NCBI RefSeq assembly: GCF_900100265.1
Contig: NZ_LT629696.1
Span: 1,860,001-1,924,000 of the forward strand
Length of the DNA: 64,000 bases
Direction of reading: 5' to 3'
Source of the DNA: Leifsonia sp. 466MF
GTDB taxonomy: Bacteria; Actinomycetota; Actinomycetes; Actinomycetales; Microbacteriaceae
Numbering within the stretch: the stretch's first letter is position 1; each line of letters starts with the position of its first letter. A program made the translations under genes and the position numbers. The notes beneath the pieces were generated by a model. That model did not search any database. It was not told where the DNA came from and saw nothing but the letters and a program-made list of their open reading frames with translations. Positions 18,966 through 26,600 of the stretch are shown here, one piece after another.

Positions 18966-21271
18966 CGTTCCCGTCCCTTCCCGTTCCGTCTTCCACGGTA
19001 GCCGAGCGATCGCAGCGAGACGGCCGCGAGCAGCCGCTTCCAGCGCGTGTCGCGCTTCGCGAGCTGCGAGCGGAGCTCGTCGACCGCCTTCCAGACCGTC
19101 TCGGCCTCCGCGGGCGTCGGAGCGATGCCGCTGAAAGTCGCCCGGTCGGCGACCTTGGCGAGCGCGTTCGCGCGCGATCCACCGATGGTGTCGGCGAACT
19201 CCACGCGCGTGGCGGCCGGCGGCGGATCGTAGCCGTGGTCGACGGCCGCGTCGGCGAACTCGCGCCACCCGCCGACGATGCGTTCGCGCGCCGTCGGTGC
19301 CGATCGGCGGATCGCGCGCCTCCGCCACTTGGCGGCGAGCACGGCGAGGAACGGCGACGCGACGAGCGCCAGGATGAGCAGCGTCCACCCGACGATCATC
19401 AGCACGGCCAGGAGCGTCTCCAGCACCGGGTTCGGCTGCGGCTGGTTGGACGGGTCGACCTGGGCCTGCGGCGGTTCGTCGTTGCGCTGCGGATTCTCGT
19501 CGATCGGCGGCTGCACGTTGGTCTGCGGCCGGGAGATCTGCGTGGGCTGGTCGGGCTGCTTCGGCGGAACCGGGCGCAGCGGCGGGGTCGGGTCGACGGT
19601 CACCCAGCCGGAGGTCGTCTGCACTTCGATCCAGGCGGAGATGTCCGATCCGACGAACGTCAGGTTGGAGCCGGTCGCGTCCTTCGGCGCCACGAAGCCG
19701 ACGACGACCCGAGCCGGGAACCCGAGCTGCCGGGCCATGAGCGCGGCGGTGACCGCGTACTGCTCCTGGTCGCCGAGCATGGGGACGTCGGTCAGGAGCT
19801 CGGTGATCCGGTCGGCACCGTGCCCCGACCGGCTGGCGGGCTCCTTCGGGCCGACGCCGTGGCTGATGTAGCCGTCCTGCGCGAGCCCGCGGAGGGCCGC
19901 CGCGAGCTTCGCTCCGGCGCCGTCGACTCCCGCGGTGTACTTCTGCAGGACGGACGCGAGCTCGTCGGGGATGACGCGCGGGCGCGGCACGGAGTCCGTC
20001 CCCGGCTCGACCTTCTCGAGCTGATCGGCCTTCAGCTGCGGCTTGACGACCGTCTCCTCGGTGTAGGTGTCGCCGCTGCGGAGCGCCGTGGTCACCGCGC
20101 CGGTCCCGGTCACGTCGTTGTAGAAGAACGCTCCCGCGAGGCGCTGGGCGTCCTCGCCGCTGAACCGCACCTGCTCCAGCTGGCCGCTTCCGGGAAGCCA
20201 CGGGCCGCGGTAGTCCCGCACGACGACGCTCGTCGTCGTGCGCTTGCCCTTCGTCGCGCCCTGGTCGATGCGGTACGGGACACGGGTGAACGAGCCGGAT
20301 GCGCTGGTCTCGTCGCCGCTCCCGACCGCGTAGGTGACGCCGTCGTACGTGTCGAGGGTCGCGATCCGCAGCCGCCGGTCGGCAGGGAGACCGGTGACGG
20401 TCAGCATCGCCTGGTCGGCGTGCTCCGGCTCGAAGTAGGAGCGGAAACCGCTCAACGGGCTCGGGTACTCGCGCGGGTCGAAGGGCTGCTCCACCGCGGT
20501 CCGCGCGACCTGCCGCGCGCCGGCCGGCGGGATGAACGCCGCCGCCGCGATCCCGGCAGCGGCCGCGGTGATGAGCATCACCGTGGCGCCCGCCGTGGTC
20601 AGCAGGGCCGTCGAGCGCCGCTCCCGCCGCGACTCCACCAGCAGCCCGCTCTGCTCCCGCAGCGACCGGATGGATGCGGCACGCCGCTGCAGCCGGAACC
20701 GGATCAGCCACGACAGCAGCACGACGAACAGTGCGAACAGCAGCGGAAGGGGCAGCGACGAGACCGACGATCCGAGCACGATCCCGGCGACGAAGAGCAG
20801 CGCCGGTGGGAGCGTCGCGAGCTCCGGCCGCGACGACCGGAGGGCGATAGTGACGGTCAGGACCGTGGCCACCAACGTCAGCAGGAACGCCGGGACGAGC
20901 AGCGCCTGATACGACCCGACCGGGATGCTGATGGTCACCAGCTGCTTCCAGCTGAGCCAGGTGCTCTGCACCAGGTCGACGAACCCCGCTCCGGTCGGCA
21001 GCAGACCGCCGGCGGTCGCCTCGGACGGCACGGCGAGCTGGACCCCGAGCCCCAGGTAGACGACCGCGATCAGCCCGGTGACCGCGATGCTCGGGAGGCG
21101 GAACGCCCATCCCACCGCTGCCACGGCGGCCCCCGCCAGCAGCGTCACGGCCAGCATGAGGACGAACTCGGGCGACTGGTAGACCGGCCAGAACGACCAC
21201 GCGCCGAGCGTGACGGCGACGAGGGCGAAGAGGACGTCGATCAGGACGGCGGCGGAGCGGCGGGCGGGCAT
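18962..21271 (-). CDS. Transglutaminase-fold membrane protein lacking catalytic Cys and His
   Basis: The 769-residue protein has about six N-terminal membrane helices (to residue 215), an extracytoplasmic part with a transglutaminase-like domain (about 440-565), a Pro/Gln-rich linker, one more membrane helix near 630-655 and a cytosolic tail: the TgpA-type layout. The catalytic core is altered: the usual Cys is Gln502 (GDQEQYA), the usual His is Ser545 (DISAWIEV), and only the Asp560 of VDPTP remains. It is probably a binding or scaffold domain. It overlaps DUF58 upstream by one base (TGATG). Confidence 0.88.
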   Translation of the reverse strand: MPARRSAAVLIDVLFALVAVTLGAWSFWPVYQSPEFVLMLAVTLLAGAAVAAVGWAFRLPSIAVTGLIAVVYLGLGVQLAVPSEATAGGLLPTGAGFVDLVQSTWLSWKQLVTISIPVGSYQALLVPAFLLTLVATVLTVTIALRSSRPELATLPPALLFVAGIVLGSSVSSLPLPLLFALFVVLLSWLIRFRLQRRAASIRSLREQSGLLVESRRERRSTALLTTAGATVMLITAAAAGIAAAAFIPPAGARQVARTAVEQPFDPREYPSPLSGFRSYFEPEHADQAMLTVTGLPADRRLRIATLDTYDGVTYAVGSGDETSASGSFTRVPYRIDQGATKGKRTTTSVVVRDYRGPWLPGSGQLEQVRFSGEDAQRLAGAFFYNDVTGTGAVTTALRSGDTYTEETVVKPQLKADQLEKVEPGTDSVPRPRVIPDELASVLQKYTAGVDGAGAKLAAALRGLAQDGYISHGVGPKEPASRSGHGADRITELLTDVPMLGDQEQYAVTAALMARQLGFPARVVVGFVAPKDATGSNLTFVGSDISAWIEVQTTSGWVTVDPTPPLRPVPPKQPDQPTQISRPQTNVQPPIDENPQRNDEPPQAQVDPSNQPQPNPVLETLLAVLMIVGWTLLILALVASPFLAVLAAKWRRRAIRRSAPTARERIVGGWREFADAAVDHGYDPPPAATRVEFADTIGGSRANALAKVADRATFSGIAPTPAEAETVWKAVDELRSQLAKRDTRWKRLLAAVSLRSLGYRGRRNGKGRER

Positions 21272-22611
21272 CAGAGCGCCAGCCTTTTCGCGAGGCTGCG
21301 CTGGAGGTCCTCCAGGTAGCCGATGGTGAGGACGCTGAGGTCGGCGACCCGTCGCATCGACGGCACCGCGCCCTCGTCGCACACGATCGCGACGACGTCC
21401 ACGCCGAGCGGGAAGTGCCCGGCGGCGGCGCGCAACTGCGCGGCCGACGGCGTGGAACCGCAGATCAGGAAGGCGATCGAAATGCCTGCCGAGCCGTCGG
21501 AGGCGACCTGCGCCAGCTCGGGGAGCCGGAGGGCGGATTCGGCGGTCTCCACTCCGGACAGATCGTCGAGCAGCCGCCCGCGGTTGACCGTGCTGAGCCG
21601 CCGGGCGCTGAACACCATCCGTTTGGCGAAGTCCGGGGTCTCCGCACTGGCGACGACCGAGACGGTCCGCGAGTCCTGCATCGCGCGCACCCCGAGCGAG
21701 CCGGTGACGCTCACGGCCAGCTCGAACTCGTCCTCGGTGGCGTAGTCGGCCGCCGACAGGCTGAGCGCGACGAGGAGATGGCTGCGCCGGGTCTCCTCGA
21801 ACTGGCGCACCATGTAGCTGCCGGTCTTCGCGGTCGACTTCCAGTGGATGTAGCGGCGCTCGTCGCCGGGGACGTACTCGCGGAGCGCGTGGAACGCGAT
21901 GTCGCTGGCCGTGAGGTCGCGGGTCGGCGACCCCTCGAGGTCGCGCACGAAGCCGGTGCTCATGCTCGGGATGGCGATGGTGCGGGGATGCACGAACAGG
22001 TCGAGCGAGTCGGCCCAGACCACCTCGCGGCGGAGCAGCCCGATCGGGTCGGCGCGGACCGTCCGCACCGGGCCGATCGGCACGATCCCGCGCCGGGTGG
22101 TCGGCACCACGAAGACGTCGGAGTGCTCCTCGCCCGCCGCGAGCGGAGGGGCGGCGAACTCGGCGAGTCCCTGCCCGACGGGCACCTCGACTCGGAGGCC
22201 GGGGAGGCCGCGGCGCAGGGTGTTGCGCACGGCCACCTCGCCGGGCGCCCGATCCCCCACCACGACGCGGTTCGCCGGAAGCGAGAGCCCGACGTCGTAC
22301 GCGGTGCGGCCGATGAGGTAGCCCGAGGCGACGACGAGCAGCACCAGCGCCGTCCATCCCGCCACCACCGCCTCCACCCAGCCGAAGACGTAGCCCGCGG
22401 TCAGCGCGACGAGCGCGAGCAGCAGCATCGACCAGCCGAGCGCGGTGACCACGGCGCTGATCCGCCGGGCGAGTGTCGCGACCGCGCGCCCGGCCGTCGC
22501 CGACGTGCGGACGACCCACACGATCGCGTCGGCCAGGAAGCCATCGCGCTCCCCGACGATGCGGGCGCGCGCGTTGGTGAGCTCGGTCTGCGAACGGGTG
22601 ACGGTGGTCAC
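21271..22611 (-). CDS. DUF58 domain protein
   Basis: The 446-residue protein has two membrane helices near residues 55-105 and a C-terminal DUF58 domain, recognised by RRYIHWKSTAKTGSYMVRQF and the following von Willebrand-like fold (LLVALSLSAADY). DUF58 proteins are regular partners of MoxR ATPases and transglutaminase-like membrane proteins, and all three are adjacent here. The GTG start overlaps the MoxR stop (GTGA). The role is presumed to be assembly or maturation at the envelope; no enzyme activity is evident. Confidence 0.9.
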   Translation of the reverse strand: MTTVTRSQTELTNARARIVGERDGFLADAIVWVVRTSATAGRAVATLARRISAVVTALGWSMLLLALVALTAGYVFGWVEAVVAGWTALVLLVVASGYLIGRTAYDVGLSLPANRVVVGDRAPGEVAVRNTLRRGLPGLRVEVPVGQGLAEFAAPPLAAGEEHSDVFVVPTTRRGIVPIGPVRTVRADPIGLLRREVVWADSLDLFVHPRTIAIPSMSTGFVRDLEGSPTRDLTASDIAFHALREYVPGDERRYIHWKSTAKTGSYMVRQFEETRRSHLLVALSLSAADYATEDEFELAVSVTGSLGVRAMQDSRTVSVVASAETPDFAKRMVFSARRLSTVNRGRLLDDLSGVETAESALRLPELAQVASDGSAGISIAFLICGSTPSAAQLRAAAGHFPLGVDVVAIVCDEGAVPSMRRVADLSVLTIGYLEDLQRSLAKRLAL

Positions 22612-23579
22612 ACGGCGGCCCGATCGCTCGGCGGCGGGGTCTCGATCAGAAGCTGGCCGATGAGGCTGGACGAGCTGACGCCCTCGAACTCGGCCTCCGG
22701 GTCGAGCACGAGGCGGTGGGCGAGCACGGGCTCTGCGAGGGCCTTCACGTCGTCCGGCGTGACGTAGTACCGTCCGGATGCCGCGGCCATGGTCTTGGCC
22801 GCGCGCAGGAGGGCGAGGGCTCCGCGCACGCTGACGCCGAGCCGGATCTCGTCGGCGGTCCGGCTGGCCTCCACGAGCCGCGAGACGTAGTCGTTGATCG
22901 TCGCGTCGACATGGACACCGCGGGCCATGGTGGCCATCTCGACGACCGTGGAGGCGGAGATGACCTCCGGCACGACGACCTCGTGCGCTCGGCGCTCGGA
23001 TCCCTCGAGGATGCGCAGGGTCGCCTCGTGGTCGGGATAGCCGATGGACGCCTTCATCAGGAAGCGGTCGAGCTGGGCCTCCGGCAGCCGGTAGGTGCCC
23101 GCCTGCTCGATCGGGTTCTGGGTGGCGATCACCATGAACGGAGCGCCGACGGAGTGCCGGACGCCGTCGACCGTGACCTGCTGCTCCTCCATCACCTCGA
23201 GGAGGGCGGACTGCGTCTTCGGGCTCGCCCGGTTGATCTCGTCGGCGAGCACGATGTTCGCGAAGACCGGACCGCGGTGGAACTCGAAGGCGCCGCTCCG
23301 CTGGTCGTAGATGTTGACGCCGGTGATGTCGCCCGGAAGGAGGTCAGGGGTGAACTGGACGCGGTTGGTCGTCCCGCGCACGCTCTCGGCGATGGCGCGG
23401 GCGAGCGAGGTCTTGCCGGTGCCCGGGAAGTCCTCGAGCAGCAGGTGCCCCTCGCTGAACAGCGCGGTCAGGGCCAGCCGGATCACGTGGGTCTTGCCCA
23501 GGAGCACCCGGTCGATGTTGGCGACGAGCCGATCGAAGACTCCGGAGAACCACGTCGCCTGCTCGGGGGTCATCGTCAT
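22608..23579 (-). CDS. MoxR-family AAA+ ATPase
   Basis: The 323-residue AAA+ ATPase carries Walker A GTGKTS (from residue 53), Walker B ADEINRA (Asp113-Glu114), sensor 1 in VIATQNPIEQ and the C-terminal helical lid. MoxR proteins act as chaperone-like ATPases for partner proteins with VWA or DUF58 domains, here encoded next. AAAGAGG lies 7 bases before the ATG at 23579. It starts 100 bp after the giant surface-protein gene, a gap that could hold an internal promoter or processing site. Confidence 0.93.
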   Translation of the reverse strand: MTMTPEQATWFSGVFDRLVANIDRVLLGKTHVIRLALTALFSEGHLLLEDFPGTGKTSLARAIAESVRGTTNRVQFTPDLLPGDITGVNIYDQRSGAFEFHRGPVFANIVLADEINRASPKTQSALLEVMEEQQVTVDGVRHSVGAPFMVIATQNPIEQAGTYRLPEAQLDRFLMKASIGYPDHEATLRILEGSERRAHEVVVPEVISASTVVEMATMARGVHVDATINDYVSRLVEASRTADEIRLGVSVRGALALLRAAKTMAAASGRYYVTPDDVKALAEPVLAHRLVLDPEAEFEGVSSSSLIGQLLIETPPPSDRAAV

Positions 23580-23679
23580 GCTCCGGCCTCTTTCGGTTCG
23601 GGGCGCGGCCGGTCGGGCCGCTGGGAAGGGGATGCGGGCCGCACGGAGCGGCACATCTCATCAGTATGGCGTCCTGCGC

Positions 23680-26600
23680 TCATTGCAGACTCGATCCCGG
23701 GTACGGCTGGCTGTACGTGTCGGACCCGCTGACAACGCGCACGACCAGCGTCGGAGACGGGTCGTTCGCCGGCGCCGTGCAGGACGCGGTCTGCCCGACC
23801 GGCGGCATGGGCAGCTGGGTCGTCCCGTCGCAGCTGTAGGTGACGGCGTCGTACTGTCCGGTCGGCCAGCTGGTCCAGGTGAACACGTGGCTGGCGGGGT
23901 CGTAGCGGCCACCGCCGATGGCGAGGCTCACAGCGACCCCGAGATCCTGCGTCGCCGATTGGTCGGAGCAGAGCGGCGCGCTGTCCGTGTAGCTCTCGCA
24001 GACCCGGGTGATCCTGACGGTGAGCGGCATCCCGTAGTGGTTGCCGCCGGAGCCTGTGAGGACGCCGGACGTGCCCGCGAGCTGGCCCGAGTCCACGACG
24101 GTGTTCCCGCTGAGCAGCTGATAGTCGAAGACCGGGTTGGACCCTCCGCCCGCACGGTAGGAGATGGAGACGCCGAAGTCGACGGTGTCGCCGTTCTGCG
24201 TGCGCCCGGTGACCGCGATCTGGTTCACGTCGCCCGGCGCCTGGCGCGGAGTCGCACTCACGACGGCGGCCGGTGTGCAGCCCTGACCGTTGTAGGCGTA
24301 GACGATGAAGTTGTAGGTGCGGTTCGGGTTGAGGCCGTCGAAGGTCGTGCTGCCGCCCTGCACGCGGGTGAGGCCGCCGGTGCTGAGCGTGGGCTGGCCG
24401 TCCTCGACGCCGTCCACCCGGCAGAAGGTGGGATTGCCGCCCTGGAACACGGCGACGTAGTACGCCGTGATCGCCGTGCCGTTGTCGCCGAAGACGTTCG
24501 ACCAGCTGAGCGTGGCGCTGGTGCCGTCTGTCGTGCTCGGGGTGGCGACGGGTGCGATGCCCGTCGTGGTCGGCGCCCCCGCAGGCACACCGCTCCCCTG
24601 GCTCTGGTTCCAGGTGGTCCTGCCCTGGTAGAAGTCGTTGCGCGAGGCGACCGTGAAGCCGATCGCCGCGCCGTTCGCGATCCCCGGGTCGGTCACGTTG
24701 AGCGCGTACCGGGTGCCGACCGGATCGGTGCCCGCCACCTGGATGGCCTTCGTCACGCCGCCCACCGACACAACGTACGAGGTGATCGGGCTGGCCCCCG
24801 CGGCGTCGGCCGGCTTCGCCCAGGTGACCCGGAGGCCCTGGTCGAGCGGCGTCGACGAGAGGGCGGCAGGAGCGTTCGGCACCACATCCGACCACACCGG
24901 TTCGGCATACGTCGTCGGGTCCGAGAGTCCGAGTGCGTTCTTCGCGCGCACGCTGAAGGTGACGGAATTGGACGGCCCGTTGCCCGGTGTGGTGATCGCG
25001 CAGGTCGTCGTCGCGCACGGCGTGGTGGACAGCACCGCACCGGTCGACGCCGACGCCATAGTCACCTCGAAGCCGGTGATCGGCGAGTTGTTGAAGGCAC
25101 CGGGGATCCAGGTGAGCGTCAGGCTGCGGTCGGCGATCGCGCTGATCTGCACGTTCGACACCGGAGCGGGGCGGTCCTGAACCGAGACCGTCACCGTTCC
25201 CCAGACGTACCGGTCCGGGTCGCCGGTCGCGTCGGCGACTTCGTACTGCAGCGTGGTGTCGGCGGCGGCCGCGGTCTGCGAGACGGTGATCTGGAGCTCC
25301 GAGTTGTCGGCGCTCGGCGTGATGCTGACGCCGTCCGGCAGCCCGGCGCCGAGGCCGCGCACAGCGACGACGCGCAGCGGCTTTCCCGGGAACGGGTTGG
25401 TCGCGCCGTCGTTGGCCAGCACATCCACCGTCGACGTCTGCCCGCGCGGCGCGATCACCCGGTCGGGCTGCGGACTCGCGAGCGGGCGCGTCGAAGGCAC
25501 GACCGAGATGTCGATGCGCCCGGCCTGCCCGGCGTTCACGGCATCCTTCACGCCGATGGAGAGCGACGGCCGCGTGCCCTTCTCGGCGTCGGCGGCCACG
25601 GTCACGGTCAGCTTCTGCCCGTTCAACGACGCGGAGACTCCGGCGGGTCGCGGATCCTGGATGGAGTACACCAGCTCGCCGAGGTCCTTTGCGTACGGGT
25701 ACTTGGTCACCTTGGTCAGGTCGATCGTCTTCGTCTGGCCCGGCTCGAAGTCGATGAGCGCCCCGGTGAACACCGGCGGCTGGTTCTCGCGCGGCGTCAC
25801 CTCGATCGGGAGCACGATCGTCGCGACGTTGCCGTCCGGGTCGGTCGCGCTGGTGCCGTCCGTCACCTGGAACGAGATGGAGGCCGGCCCGAAGTACCGT
25901 GGCGACGACGTGAACTGGAGGGTGTCGCTCCCGGCGACCAGGTCGTCCCCGTTCGCGTGGGTGGCGCGCACGGTCGCAGCGTCGGTGAGGCGTACCTTCC
26001 GGTCGCCGACGGCCACGATGTAGTCGTTCAGGTGGATGGTCAGGGTCTTCTCGCTGACCACCGTCAGCTTGGGCGCACCCCGCTTCAGCTGGGGCAGGGC
26101 GTCGTTGTAGCCGGGCACTCGCACGAACCCGTAGGCGACGACGGTCTCGTCCTCCGGGTTGGCGACCCGGAACGGCACGATCTGGCTCTTCGCGCCGATG
26201 GCGATCCGGATCCGCTTCGACGAGGTGACCTGCGCATCGCTGGTGTATCCGGGCACCAGCGACAGCTTCAGGCTGGAGACCGGTCCGTCGGCGAAGAACA
26301 CGTTGGCCAGCACGTTCACGTCGACCCTGTCCTTGCCGAGGATGTCGGAGAGGCCGAGAGTCGTGTCGGAGACGACCGGACGAGCGGGCGGCGCGTTCTT
26401 GTCGACCGTGAGCCGCAGGAAGGCCTGGCTCGTGCCGCCGCGTTCGTTCTGGATCGTGTAGAGGAAGCCATAGGCGCCCTCGGCCTGCGGCGCGGTGACG
26501 GTGACGACCTCGCCGCTGATCTTCGCCTTCGCCTTGCCGTCGAGCGATGTCACCGCCGTCACGCTCAGCGGGCTGCCGTCGGGGTCGCTGTCGTTGGCGA

